From Kitasatospora mediocidica KCTC 9733 (GTDB lineage Bacteria; Actinomycetota; Actinomycetes; Streptomycetales; Streptomycetaceae): a stretch of 64,000 bases of DNA. The position numbers and the translations under genes were made by a program. The stretch lies in the NCBI RefSeq assembly GCF_000744225.1, contig NZ_JQLN01000005.1, positions 186,001-250,000 on the forward strand, given 5' to 3'. Under the pieces are notes generated by a model, which saw only the letters and a list, made by a program, of their open reading frames with translations, searched no databases and was not told where the DNA came from. This document shows, piece after piece, positions 1 to 8,581 of the stretch (its first letter is position 1; each line of letters starts with the position of its first letter).

Positions 1-401
1 CGCGAACCACGCCGTCAACTTCTCGTTGGGCTGTTTGTCTGCCATCCGGATCCACCCCGTCCCGACCGGCCCCCGAAGGGGTCCTCACTCGTTCCGCCGC
101 GCACCCGCCGCTGTGGTTCGCTCGCCGAACGTAACGCTGTTTGCGCCGTCCGGGGGATGGTTCATCGGGAAACGCCACCATTCGCCACCCCCGGGAGTGA
201 ACCGCGCAGGGGGCCCGCGCGCTTCACTGGAAGGCAGCCGGACCGGTGTTCGGCCCGATTCGAGCAGCCCGGGCCGCCGCCGATACTGGCAGCGCGTTCA
301 GGCTGCCGCGCGCCGTCCGCGCACATCGCGCTCCGGACGCGAGAATTGACGGAACGTCACAGTCCCGTAACCGCCGGCAATCGAAACCTGTTGGGGGAGG
401 C
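1..401. other. Intergenic region before the primase-like gene
   Basis: About 400 bases with no ORF that I recognise as a gene. Open frames cross it in several directions, but none resembles a known family and none has a convincing ribosome-binding site. The only usable signal is a promoter-like sequence close to the next gene, listed separately. The gene to the left lies outside the window. Confidence 0.5.
346..373 (+). promoter_or_regulatory. Candidate promoter of the primase-like gene
   Basis: TTGACG at 346-351 and TAACCG at 368-373 are separated by 16 bases, resembling a housekeeping sigma promoter. Transcription would begin about 20 bases before the ATG at 402, which is preceded by GGGGGAGG. 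This is inferred from sequence only. Confidence 0.4.
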
Positions 402-1094
402 ATGGACAACCTGTTCGGCGATCTACGGTTCGGCTCGCGCCGCCGTACCCGCGCCACCGCTTGCCAGGCGGCGGCGGAGTACGCCGGGCACTGGGGCTGG
501 ACGGTGGCCCTCGGGACCGCGTCCCGCGGCACCGGCTCCGCCCACTGCGCCTGTGCCCGCCCGCACTGCGCGGCGCCCGGTCTGCACCGGATCCGCGGGG
601 CCGCCCCCCGCGAACTGCCGCCCGGCGCGGCCCCGCACGAGGTCAGAGCGCTCCTGGGGACCGACACCGAGGCCACCGTCCTGCTCCCGACCGGTCGCGC
701 CTTCGACGTCCTCGACGTCCCCGAGGCGGCCGGCCTGCGGGCGCTGGTCCGGCTGGAGCGGATGGGCACCCAGGTCGGCCCGGTGCTCGCGGCGCCGACC
801 GGCCGGCTGCTCTTCTTCGTCGCCCGCGGCACCGCCCCACTGCTGCCCGACCTGCTCTACCGGATGGGCTGGGACGACGCCGCCCTCGACCTGGTCTGCC
901 ACGGCGAGGGCGGCTATGTCGCCGCGCCGCCCACCGTGCTCGGCGCCCTCGGCCCGGTGCGCTGGCTGCGCCGCCCGTGCCGGGAGAGCGCTGCCCGGCC
1001 GCCGGAGGCCCGGCTGCTGCTCGGCACGCTGGCCTACGCCTGCCATCGCGGACGCGAGCGGGTGGCGGCCGAACCGGCCTGGCTCGCCTCCTGA
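402..1094 (+). CDS. Bifunctional DNA primase/polymerase N-terminal domain-like protein
   Basis: A 230-residue cytoplasmic protein that resembles the prim-pol N-terminal domain proteins common in actinomycetes. In such proteins this domain binds nucleotides and template for primer synthesis. Here it stands alone, with no helicase part, so activity cannot be assumed. The N-terminus has AAEYAGHWGWTVALG followed by a Cys/His-rich stretch (CACARPHC), and an acidic FDVLDVPE near residue 105 fits the acidic metal-binding position. I chose the ATG at 402 because GGGGGAGG lies just upstream; the open frame extends further back but reads as low-quality sequence. The gene is convergent with ftsY and shares a hairpin terminator with it. 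The family call rests on overall resemblance and is moderate. Confidence 0.65.
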   Translation: MDNLFGDLRFGSRRRTRATACQAAAEYAGHWGWTVALGTASRGTGSAHCACARPHCAAPGLHRIRGAAPRELPPGAAPHEVRALLGTDTEATVLLPTGRAFDVLDVPEAAGLRALVRLERMGTQVGPVLAAPTGRLLFFVARGTAPLLPDLLYRMGWDDAALDLVCHGEGGYVAAPPTVLGALGPVRWLRRPCRESAARPPEARLLLGTLAYACHRGRERVAAEPAWLAS

Positions 1095-1122
1095 ACCGAC
1101 CGGATCGAAGCTGCCAGTAGCG

Positions 1123-1157
1123 AGGGCCGCCTCCCGGTGGGGAAGCGGCCCTTTCGT
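1123..1157. terminator. Bidirectional terminator between the primase-like gene and ftsY
   Basis: AGGGCCGC (1123-1130) pairs with GCGGCCCT (1145-1152), followed on the plus strand by TTTCG. It sits between two convergent genes and can serve both. Confidence 0.7.
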
Positions 1158-1177
1158 GAGCGGTCGGTCTCGCGGGG

Positions 1178-2380
1178 TCAGTCCCCGATCAGCGCGTCCA
1201 CGAAGGCGGCCGGCTCGAACGGCGCCAGGTCGTCCGCGCCCTCGCCCAGCCCGATCAGCTTGACCGGGACGCCCAGCTCACGCTGGACGGCGACCACGAT
1301 GCCGCCCTTGGCGGTGCCGTCCAGCTTGGTCAGCACGATGCCGGTGATGTCCACCACCTCGGCGAACACCCGGGCCTGCACCAGGCCGTTCTGGCCGGTG
1401 GTGGCGTCCAGCACCAGCAGCACCTCGTCCACCGGGCCGTGCTTCTCGACGACCCGCTTGACCTTGCCCAGCTCGTCCATCAGGCCGGTCTTGGTGTGCA
1501 GGCGGCCGGCGGTGTCGATCAGGACGGTGTCGGCGCCCTCGGCGATGCCCTCCTTGACCGCGTCGAACGCGACCGAGGCCGGGTCGCCGCCCTCGGGACC
1601 GCGCACGGTGCGCGCACCGACCCGCTCTCCCCAGGTCTGCAGCTGGTCGGCGGCGGCGGCACGGAAGGTGTCGGCCGCGCCGAGCACCACCGTGCGGCCG
1701 TCGGCCACCAGGACCCGGCCGAGCTTGCCGGAGGTGGTGGTCTTGCCGACGCCGTTGACGCCGACCACCAGCAGGACGGCCGGGCGGCCGTCGGCGTGCT
1801 TGGCGGTCTTCAGCGAGCGGTCCGCGTCGGTGCCGATCAGCGCGACCAGCTCCTCGTGCAGCAGCGCGCGCAGCTCGGCCGGGGTACGGGTGCCGAGCAC
1901 CTTGACCCGGGTGCGCAGCCGCTCGACCAGCTCCTGGGTGGGCGCCACGCCGACGTCCGCGACCAGCAGGGTCTCCTCGATCTCCTCCCAGGTGTCCTCG
2001 TCGAGGCGCTCGCGGGAGAGCAGCGTGAGCAGGCCCTTGCCCAACGAGTTCTGCGAGCGGGAGAGGCGCGAGCGCAGCCGGACCAGCCGGCCTGCGGTGG
2101 GTTCCGGGACATCCAGCGCCGGAGCCTGGGCGGCCTCCTCGACGGTCGCCTCGGGGGCCTGCGCGGCGGGGAGCTGGACCTCCTCGACGGTCTGGACCGG
2201 TTCCGCGCGGGGCGGCGCGGCCTCCTCGCCGACCTGGGGCTCGCTCGGGGTCGGCCGCGCGAGGGTCGCGGGAGCCGACTTCGGGGGAAGTTCCTTACGT
2301 CGTCTGCCGCTGACGACGAGGCCGGTGACCGCTCCGATGGCGATCACGGCGATGACTACGGCAAGGATCACGTATTCCAT
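1178..2380 (-). CDS. ftsY: Signal recognition particle receptor FtsY
   Basis: This 400-residue SRP-receptor GTPase docks SRP-ribosome complexes at the membrane for co-translational insertion. Residues 3-24 are a hydrophobic helix (EYVILAVVIAVIAIGAVTG), so this FtsY is probably membrane-anchored. A Pro/Glu/Ala-rich linker follows, then the N domain, then the G domain. The G domain shows GVNGVGKTTTSGKLG near residue 205, DTFRAAAADQL, DTAGRLHTK and TKLDGTAKGG, with the C-terminal GLGEGADDLAPF typical of the family. The ATG at 2380 gives the full anchor. It follows smc in the same direction with a 49-base gap, the usual smc-ftsY pairing of high-GC Gram-positives, and is probably co-transcribed with it. 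Confidence 0.97.
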   Translation of the reverse strand: MEYVILAVVIAVIAIGAVTGLVVSGRRRKELPPKSAPATLARPTPSEPQVGEEAAPPRAEPVQTVEEVQLPAAQAPEATVEEAAQAPALDVPEPTAGRLVRLRSRLSRSQNSLGKGLLTLLSRERLDEDTWEEIEETLLVADVGVAPTQELVERLRTRVKVLGTRTPAELRALLHEELVALIGTDADRSLKTAKHADGRPAVLLVVGVNGVGKTTTSGKLGRVLVADGRTVVLGAADTFRAAAADQLQTWGERVGARTVRGPEGGDPASVAFDAVKEGIAEGADTVLIDTAGRLHTKTGLMDELGKVKRVVEKHGPVDEVLLVLDATTGQNGLVQARVFAEVVDITGIVLTKLDGTAKGGIVVAVQRELGVPVKLIGLGEGADDLAPFEPAAFVDALIGD

Positions 2381-2429
2381 ATCCAGACCAGTATCCGTGA
2401 CGCGCAGCCGCAGCAGAGAGAAGACGGGC

Positions 2430-5400
2430 CTACGGCGTTGCCGTCGCCTGCTGCTTGGGCAGCTTCCGCTCGCGGTGCTCGTCGCGCAGGCGCTGGCTGA
2501 TCACCTGGGAGATGCCGTCGCCCTTCATGGTCACGCCGTACAGCGCGTCGGCGGACTCCATGGTCAGCTTCTGGTGGGTGATCACGATCAGCTGGGAGCT
2601 GTCCCGCAGCTCCTCCATGATCGCGATCAGCCGGCGCAGGTTGGTCTCGTCGAGCGCCGCCTCCACCTCGTCCATCACGTAGAACGGGCTGGGCCTGGCC
2701 TTGAAGATGGCCACCAACAGCGCGACCGCGGTGAGCGAGCGCTCGCCGCCGGAGAGCAGTGAGAGTCGCTTGACCTTCTTGCCCGGCGGGCGGGCCTCCA
2801 CGTCGACGCCTGTGGTGAGCATGTTGTCCGGGTCGGTCAGCACCAACCGCCCCTCACCGCCGGGGAAGAGCCGCGAGAAGACGCCCTCGAACTGGGCGGC
2901 GGTGTCGTGGTAGGCCGCGGTGAAGAGCTGTTCGACCCGCTGGTCCACGTCCCGGACGATCTCCATCAGGTCGCGCCGGCTGCGCTTGAGGTCGTCCAGC
3001 TGCTCGCCGAGGAACTGGTGGCGCTCCTCCAGCGCGGTGAACTCCTCCAGCGCCAGCGGGTTGACCTTGCCGAGCTGCTGGTAGGCGCGCTCGGCCGCGC
3101 GCAGCCGCTTCTCCTGCTCGGCGCGGTCGTAGCCGGTGGGCTCGCCGGGCGGCTGTCCCTCCTCGGGGGTGGGCGGCGGCACCGGCTGGTCCGGGCCGTA
3201 GCCGGCCAGCAGGTCGGTGCCCTCGATGCCGAACTCCTCCAGCGCCCTGGCCTCCAGCTGCTCGATCCGCAGCCGCTTCTCGGCGCGCAACACCTCGTCG
3301 CGGTGGCCGGCGTCGACCAGCTTGTCGAGCTCCGCCTTGAGCTCACGGCCGCGCTCGCGTTCGGCCCGCAGCTCGGTCTCCCGGCCCGCCCTGGTCTGCT
3401 CGACCGCCGCGCGTTCGGCGTCGGCGCGGGCCAGCGAGACCTCCAGGCAGCCGAGCAGCTGCCGGGCGCCGTCCGCGACGGCGCCGGCGACGGCCGCGTC
3501 CTGCTGCGCGCGGCGGCGGCGGACGGCGGCGCGGGCTCGGGCCTCGCGTTCGGTGCGGGCGCCGCGGTCCAGCGCGTCGGCGCGGCCGGCCAGCGCGCGG
3601 ACCCGCTCCTCGTGCGTACGCACCGCCAGCCGGGACTCCATCTCGACCTGCCGGGCCTGCGCGGACGCCTGCGCCAACCGGTCCTGCTCGGCGGCGTCCG
3701 GCTCGTCGTCGCCGGATTCGGCCAGCTCCTGGGCCGTTTCCAGCCGGGCGGCCAGCTCCTCGGCGGCCTCGTGGGCGGCGGCCAAGCCCTGCTCGGCCCG
3801 CTCGACGGCGGCGGCGCCGCGCTCGGCCTCGCCGTCCGCCGCGCGGGCCTGGCCGCCGAGCCGCCCGAGCGAGCCGGCCACCTCGGCGCGACCGCGCTCG
3901 GCCCGGCGCCGCCCGGCGGCCAACTGCTCGACCTCGGCCACGAGTTCCGCACGCGCCGCGTTCGCCCTGACCAGCTCCTCGGCCGACTCGGCGCAGCGCG
4001 CGTCGAGGGCGTCGATGGCCAGCGCGGTCTCGTCGACGGCGGCCTGGGTCTCCAACAGGCTGGGCGGGGCGGCCGAGCCGCCCTGGGCGAGGCCACCGGC
4101 CAGCAGGTCGCCGTCGACGGTGACCGCGGTCAGTCCGGGACGGGCGGCGATCAGCTGCTGCGCCGCGTCGAGGTCGGCGACCACGACCGTGTCGGCCAGC
4201 AGAGCGCGCACCACCGCGAGCAGCGCCGGCGGCCCGTCCACCAGCCCGGCGGCCGGACGGGCTCCGGCGGGCAGCGCGCCCAGTGCCGGCACGGGGGCGG
4301 GCGCAATGTCGGGCGCGGCCGGGCCGGCCGGGTCCGCGATCAGCAGCGCCGCCCGGCCGGCGTCCTCCTTGCGCAGCAGCCGCAGGGCCTGAGCCGCGGC
4401 GTCCAGGCTGTCCACCGCGACCGCGTCCGCCGCGACGCCGAGAGCGGCGGCGATCGCGGTCCGATGCTCGGCGCCGACCCGCAGCAGGGCGCCCGCCGGA
4501 CCCAGCAGCCCGGCCGGCCGGTCGGCGGAGGCCAGCAGCGCGCCCGTGCCGTCCTTACGCCGCAGGCCCAGTGAGAGCGCCTCATGGCGGGCCGTCAGCG
4601 CGGCACGCTCACGTTCGGCGGAGCTCGCGGCATCCCGGACGGTGCTCAGGTGACGCTCCGCGCCCGCCAACCGCTCACGCGCTGCCTCGTGCGCCGCATC
4701 CAGCTCCTCGTCCCCCGCCTCCAGAGCAGCCACCCGCTCCTCCAGCAGCTCCAACTCCTGCCGCGCGGCACGGGCCCGCTCGGTCGCCTGGTCCCGGGCG
4801 TCGGCCAGTCGGCCGATCTCCGCCTCGGCACTCGCCGCCCGGGACCGGGCCGCGGCGGCCTGCCCCTGGAGCCGGGCCAGACCCTCCCGGCGGTCGGCGA
4901 TGGCCCGGGCCACCGCCTTCAACCGCCGCTCCTCCGCGGCGAGTGCGCGCTCCAGCTCGCCGCGCGCGTCGACGGCCTCGGCCAGCGCGTCCTGGGCCTG
5001 CTCCAGCGCCTCGGTGAGCATGGCCTCCTCGGTGCGGATCCGCTCGGCCTCGCGCTCCATCTCCTCGGGCTCCCGCCCGCGCCGCTCCTCCGCCGCTCCC
5101 CCGGCGGCGGCGTGCCGCACCCGTGCCTCGGCCAGACCGATCGTGCCGCGGGTCCGCTCGACCAGTGCGGAGAGCTGGTACCAGGCCTGCCGGGCGCTCT
5201 CCAGCCGCGGCCCGAGCTGCTCGACCTGCGCCTCCAGAACCGCCTCACGCTGCTGCGCGGCCGCCAGCTCCTGTTCCACGGTGGAGCGGCGCAGCCGCAG
5301 CGCCAGCTCGTCGGCCACCTCCGCCTCGACGGCCCGGCGCAGCGTCAGCAGGTCGTCGGCGAGCAGCCGCAGCCGGGCGTCGCGCAGGTCGGCCTGGATC

Positions 5401-6050
5401 CCGGCGGCCCGCCGGGCGATCCTGGCCTGTCGGCCGAGCGGGCCCAGCTGGCGGCGCAGTTCGGCCACCAGGTCCTGCACCCGGTTGAGGTTGGCCGCCA
5501 TCGCGTCCAGCTTGCGCAGCGCCTTCTCCTTGCGCTTGCGGTGCTTGAGGACGCCGGCCGCCTCCTCGATGAAGGCGCGCCGCCCCATCGGGTCGGCGTG
5601 CAGCACCGAGTCCAGCTGGCCCTGGCCGACGATCACGTGCATCTCGCGGCCGATGCCGGAGTCGGAGAGCAGCTCCTGGATGTCGAGCAGCCGGCAGGTC
5701 TCGCCGTTCAGCGCGTACTCGCTGCCGCCGTTGCGGAACATCGTGCGGGTGATCGTCACCTCGGCGTAGTCGATCGGCAGCGCGCCGTCGGTGTTGTCGA
5801 TGGTGAGGCTGACCTCGGCCCGGCCGAGCGGCGCGCGCCCGGTGGTCCCGGCGAAGATGACGTCCTCCATCTTGCCGCCGCGCAGGGACTTGGCGCCCTG
5901 CTCCCCCATCACCCAGGAGAGCGCGTCGACCACGTTGGACTTGCCGGAGCCGTTCGGGCCGACCACGCAGGTGATGCCGGGCTCGAAGCGCAGGGTGGTC
6001 GCCGAGGCGAAGGACTTGAAGCCACGCAGCGTGAGGCTCTTCAGGTGCAC
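2430..6050 (-). CDS. smc: Chromosome segregation protein SMC
   Basis: This 1206-residue condensin ATPase organises and segregates chromosomes together with ScpA and ScpB, which are not encoded here. The Walker A motif GPNGSGKSN is at residues 31-39. Long heptad-rich Glu/Arg/Ala coiled coils flank a hinge around residues 510-660. The ABC signature LSGGERSLTAVALL lies near residue 1097 and Walker B FYVMDEVEAALDE near 1123. Length and layout are normal for bacterial SMC. The start is GTG at 6048-6050, reading MHLKSLTLRGFKSFA, the standard N-terminus. A gene-free stretch of about 350 bases upstream probably holds its promoter. Confidence 0.98.
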   Translation of the reverse strand: MHLKSLTLRGFKSFASATTLRFEPGITCVVGPNGSGKSNVVDALSWVMGEQGAKSLRGGKMEDVIFAGTTGRAPLGRAEVSLTIDNTDGALPIDYAEVTITRTMFRNGGSEYALNGETCRLLDIQELLSDSGIGREMHVIVGQGQLDSVLHADPMGRRAFIEEAAGVLKHRKRKEKALRKLDAMAANLNRVQDLVAELRRQLGPLGRQARIARRAAGIQADLRDARLRLLADDLLTLRRAVEAEVADELALRLRRSTVEQELAAAQQREAVLEAQVEQLGPRLESARQAWYQLSALVERTRGTIGLAEARVRHAAAGGAAEERRGREPEEMEREAERIRTEEAMLTEALEQAQDALAEAVDARGELERALAAEERRLKAVARAIADRREGLARLQGQAAAARSRAASAEAEIGRLADARDQATERARAARQELELLEERVAALEAGDEELDAAHEAARERLAGAERHLSTVRDAASSAERERAALTARHEALSLGLRRKDGTGALLASADRPAGLLGPAGALLRVGAEHRTAIAAALGVAADAVAVDSLDAAAQALRLLRKEDAGRAALLIADPAGPAAPDIAPAPVPALGALPAGARPAAGLVDGPPALLAVVRALLADTVVVADLDAAQQLIAARPGLTAVTVDGDLLAGGLAQGGSAAPPSLLETQAAVDETALAIDALDARCAESAEELVRANAARAELVAEVEQLAAGRRRAERGRAEVAGSLGRLGGQARAADGEAERGAAAVERAEQGLAAAHEAAEELAARLETAQELAESGDDEPDAAEQDRLAQASAQARQVEMESRLAVRTHEERVRALAGRADALDRGARTEREARARAAVRRRRAQQDAAVAGAVADGARQLLGCLEVSLARADAERAAVEQTRAGRETELRAERERGRELKAELDKLVDAGHRDEVLRAEKRLRIEQLEARALEEFGIEGTDLLAGYGPDQPVPPPTPEEGQPPGEPTGYDRAEQEKRLRAAERAYQQLGKVNPLALEEFTALEERHQFLGEQLDDLKRSRRDLMEIVRDVDQRVEQLFTAAYHDTAAQFEGVFSRLFPGGEGRLVLTDPDNMLTTGVDVEARPPGKKVKRLSLLSGGERSLTAVALLVAIFKARPSPFYVMDEVEAALDETNLRRLIAIMEELRDSSQLIVITHQKLTMESADALYGVTMKGDGISQVISQRLRDEHRERKLPKQQATATP

Positions 6051-6396
6051 GCGCCGCTCTCCCAGTCCTTCGAGGCTCTTCCGGTCACCCCGCCCGCTCC
6101 CCTTGGGGGTCGACTGTATCCGGAGGGACCGACCGCGGACCGTCAGGCCGCGCTCGCCGGTTTCGTCGCGGCGGCCGGTGGGCAGTCTCTGGAAAACGGC
6201 CCGGTGTGATCGCCGGGCGGCCCGCCGCGCGAGGCGGCGGAGAGCAGTGGGGGCAACCGGGGGACAGTGGAGCGAGACAGAGACGACGAAGGGACGCCGG
6301 TGAGGGCGTCCCTGGTGAGCGCGTCCCGTGCGGAAGCGGAATGCGTCAACATGCGGCGAGGTCGGCCGGTCGCGGCCGGTCGACAGCGATCGTGGA
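6051..6396. other. Intergenic region upstream of smc
   Basis: About 346 bases with no recognisable gene. It contains the smc promoter region, which I cannot define, and a hairpin near 6291-6312 that fits termination of the small leftward gene at 6397-6600. Confidence 0.5.
6291..6312 (-). terminator. Hairpin downstream of the small coiled-coil gene
   Basis: GGGACGCC (6291-6298) pairs perfectly with GGCGTCCC (6305-6312) across a six-base loop. There is no long U run, as is common for terminators in streptomycetes. Confidence 0.45.
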
Positions 6397-6600
6397 TCAG
6401 GTGAGCGCGGGCTCCCGCTGTTCCAGATCGATACTGCTGAGCAGGGAGTGCTCGTCAGCGACAGCGACGAGTGCGTCGTTCTCCGCCTGCATCCGAGTCA
6501 GCTCGGATTCCAGGTCCTGGACGCGCAGCTGAAGCCGCCGCATCTCGGAAAGCATTCGCGGGTCGGGGCCGCCGACGTACCCGAGAAGCGCCTTTGCCAT
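6397..6600 (-). CDS. Small conserved coiled-coil protein
   Basis: A 67-residue protein starting MAKALLGYVGGPDPRM, followed by an amphipathic heptad stretch (LRRLQ-type spacing through QLRVQDLESELTRMQAEND). It resembles small actinobacterial proteins that start M-(A/S)-K-A-L-L-G and carry a single coiled coil. Their function is not known to me. I placed the start at the ATG at 6600 because this N-terminus is typical and GGAGG lies upstream; the open frame extends 21 codons further with no support. It lies upstream of smc in the same direction, separated by 346 bases and a hairpin, so it is probably a separate transcript. Confidence 0.75.
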   Translation of the reverse strand: MAKALLGYVGGPDPRMLSEMRRLQLRVQDLESELTRMQAENDALVAVADEHSLLSSIDLEQREPALT

Positions 6601-7078
6601 GATGAATGGTCCTCCACGCTGAGTGACCGAACCGGTACGGTATAGGTCGAGGGAAGGGGTCACGCACGCGCTGCGGATAACGGGCAGTGCTGGCTGGGCA
6701 TTAACAGGTCAAACACTGTGGATGTACGGCCACAGGGCATGGCCCTGCCCGAAAAACGCGGTCGTGTGCGCGGGTTTCCAGCGTCTCACCAAAGACCGTA
6801 CGGGTCAACACGATCACCGCGAGCTACGACGCCGCTGTCACCTGCATGGCGGGATTGACACACCACGGGGTCGCGGAGGTGTCCACCGTGTGGAGGTGGA
6901 TCACTGCTCGATGCGGAGTCAACCACGGCAGCGCGCCGACCGCAACCGCGCGGCACGGCCTGTTGACCCGCGGGTCACCCGATCCGGTGATCTTCCATCA
7001 ATGCTCCACCCGGCCGGAACCCGGCCGAGCCCTGACCGGGCCCCGACAGACCCCCGCCGCCGCGACGGAGCGTGATCG
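6601..7078. other. Gene-free region between acylphosphatase and the coiled-coil gene
   Basis: About 480 bases with no supported gene. A 150-codon plus-strand frame spans most of it, but its product has no recognisable motif, lacks a ribosome-binding site and changes character along its length. I see no tRNA or long hairpin. It is relatively AT-richer around 6690-6740, so promoters or a small RNA are possible but unproven. Confidence 0.45.
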
Positions 7079-7357
7079 TCAGCGGATGGCGAACCCGTCG
7101 TACCCGTCGCCGGTGGCGCTCCAGATCTCGGTCACGCCGGCCACCCGCCCCGGGGTGCCGGGGCCGCGGAGCAGCGCCAACAGCAGCTCGCAGTCCTGGT
7201 GGGACCCCTCGGCGACCACCTGCACCCGGCCGTCGCCCAGATTGCTGGCATATCCGGTCAGGCCGATCTCCAGCGCGCGCGCCCTGGTCCACCAGCGGAA
7301 GCCGACCTGCTGCACGGTTCCCCGCACCCAGATGGTGGCTCGGACTACTTCTTGCAT
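7079..7357 (-). CDS. acyP: Acylphosphatase
   Basis: A 92-residue small cytoplasmic enzyme that hydrolyses carboxyl-phosphate bonds of acyl phosphates. The catalytic signature [15 protein letters not shown] carries the phosphate-binding loop and catalytic Arg. The second signature, [17 protein letters not shown], carries the catalytic Asn. Length is normal for the family. The start ATG at 7357 ([13 protein letters not shown]) is chosen over an in-frame extension because it begins just before the fold. Acylphosphatase next to smc and mutM is a common actinomycete arrangement. Confidence 0.95.
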   Translation of the reverse strand: MQEVVRATIWVRGTVQQVGFRWWTRARALEIGLTGYASNLGDGRVQVVAEGSHQDCELLLALLRGPGTPGRVAGVTEIWSATGDGYDGFAIR

Positions 7358-7464
7358 CCCACGACCATAGTCGGGCAATACCGCGCACCTCACGCCAGAG
7401 CCGACCATGCTGACGTACGGTCCTTGGACGATGCCTCAGAGTGACGAATCGAGGAGCCGACGCC

Positions 7465-7977
7465 ATGACCAGACCCGTTCGGCAGCCCCGGCGCCGCCCC
7501 CGACCGGCCGGGGCGCTGGCGCTCTCGCTCTGCTGCGCCGCCCTCGTGAGCGCCGTGGTCACCGTCGGCCCGGCCGCCGCGGCCCCGGCCGACAACTCGG
7601 CCCGGGTGATCGCTCTGGTCAACCAGCACCGCCGGCAGGCCGGCTGCGGGCCGCTGACGGCCGACCGGCGGCTCGACTCGCTGGCGCAGTCGCTCAGCGA
7701 CGACATGGCCGGCCGCGGCTTCTTCGACCACACCGACCCCGACGGCCACAGCCCGTGGGACCGCGCCCGGGCCGCGTCCATCGGCTACCTCGGCGGCGAG
7801 AACATCGCCCGCGGCCAGCCGACCCCCGAGGCCGTGGTGACCGCCTGGATGGACAGCCCCGGCCACCGCGCCAATCTGCTCGACTGCCGGTTCACCACCC
7901 TGGGTACCGGCCTGCACCAGGGCCCCGGCGGCCCCTGGTGGACCGAGGACTTCGGCTACCCGCAGAACGCCCGCTAG
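7465..7977 (+). CDS. Secreted CAP-domain (SCP/PR1-like) protein
   Basis: A 170-residue exported protein. The N-terminus is Arg-rich, followed by a hydrophobic stretch (ALALSLCCAALVSAVVTV) and an AAAAPAD cleavage region, a clear Sec signal peptide. The mature part is a single CAP domain: VIALVNQHRRQAGCGPL, then MAGRGFFDHTDPDGHSPWDR, GENIARG and MDSPGHRANLLDCRF. The His and Glu residues that line the CAP cavity are present. Bacterial CAP proteins have no single agreed function; some bind lipids or act at the envelope. ATG at 7465 is preferred over GTG at 7441 because GAGGAG lies eight bases upstream. It ends eight bases from the convergent HxlR gene. Confidence 0.9.
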   Translation: MTRPVRQPRRRPRPAGALALSLCCAALVSAVVTVGPAAAAPADNSARVIALVNQHRRQAGCGPLTADRRLDSLAQSLSDDMAGRGFFDHTDPDGHSPWDRARAASIGYLGGENIARGQPTPEAVVTAWMDSPGHRANLLDCRFTTLGTGLHQGPGGPWWTEDFGYPQNAR

Positions 7978-7984
7978 CGGCGTG

Positions 7985-8470
7985 TCAGCCGATCGGCCCA
8001 GAGCGCTCCCAGCCGGGCGAGTGAATGTCGAGGGTGACGTCCGGCCCGTTCGGCCGCACCTCGCAGGTGCGGCAGACCCAGGCGGCGTCCAGCGGGTGGT
8101 CCGGGTGACCGGGCACCTGGTGCATCAGGGTGACCGGCGGCTCGTCCACGGCCCAGCGGTCGCCCCAGACCAGCAGCGCCTGGATGACCGGGGCCAGCTC
8201 CCGGCCGGCCTCGGTGAGGTGGTACTCGTAGCGCGCCGGACGCTCCTGGTAGAGCCGGCGCTCCAGCACCCCGGCCTCCTCCAGCGCGCGCAGCCGGGCC
8301 GTCAGGCGGTCGCGCGGCGCGCCGGTGTTGCGCGCGATCCGGTCGAAGCGGTGGTTGCCGTAGAAGAGTTCGCGGACGGCCAGCAGGGCCCACTTCTCGC
8401 CCATGACCTGCAGGGCGGCGGCGATCGAGCAGGGGCGGCCCGGGGGGCGCGAAGAGCTGTCTGCGGTCAC
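7985..8470 (-). CDS. HxlR-family winged-helix transcriptional regulator
   Basis: A 161-residue DNA-binding protein. The HxlR domain occupies about residues 14-105, starting at a conserved N-terminal Cys (PCSIAAALQVMGEKW) that is often redox- or ligand-sensing in this family. It continues through ELFYGNHRFDRIARNTG, recognition helix PRDRLTARLRALEEAGVLERR and wing RPARYEYHLTEAGREL. A less usual C-terminal extension carries a CRTC pair (WVCRTCEVRPNG) that could bind metal or form a disulfide. The start is GTG at 8470. No obvious target is divergently placed, so what it controls cannot be told from context. Confidence 0.9.
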   Translation of the reverse strand: MTADSSSRPPGRPCSIAAALQVMGEKWALLAVRELFYGNHRFDRIARNTGAPRDRLTARLRALEEAGVLERRLYQERPARYEYHLTEAGRELAPVIQALLVWGDRWAVDEPPVTLMHQVPGHPDHPLDAAWVCRTCEVRPNGPDVTLDIHSPGWERSGPIG

Positions 8471-8515
8471 TCCGCCAGCCTGCCACAGCGGGTTTCGTTC
8501 TCAAACTGAACGACG

Positions 8516-8545
8516 CGGGCCCGCCACCTCGCGGTGACGGGCCCG
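8516..8545 (-). terminator. Terminator downstream of the membrane protein gene at 8582
   Basis: CGGGCCCG at 8516-8523 and again at 8538-8545 can pair, being self-complementary, across a 14-base loop. It lies just beyond the stop codon of the leftward gene. Confidence 0.5.
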
Positions 8546-8581
8546 TTGCTCATGGCAGACGCCGGACGGCCGGAGCGGGGA

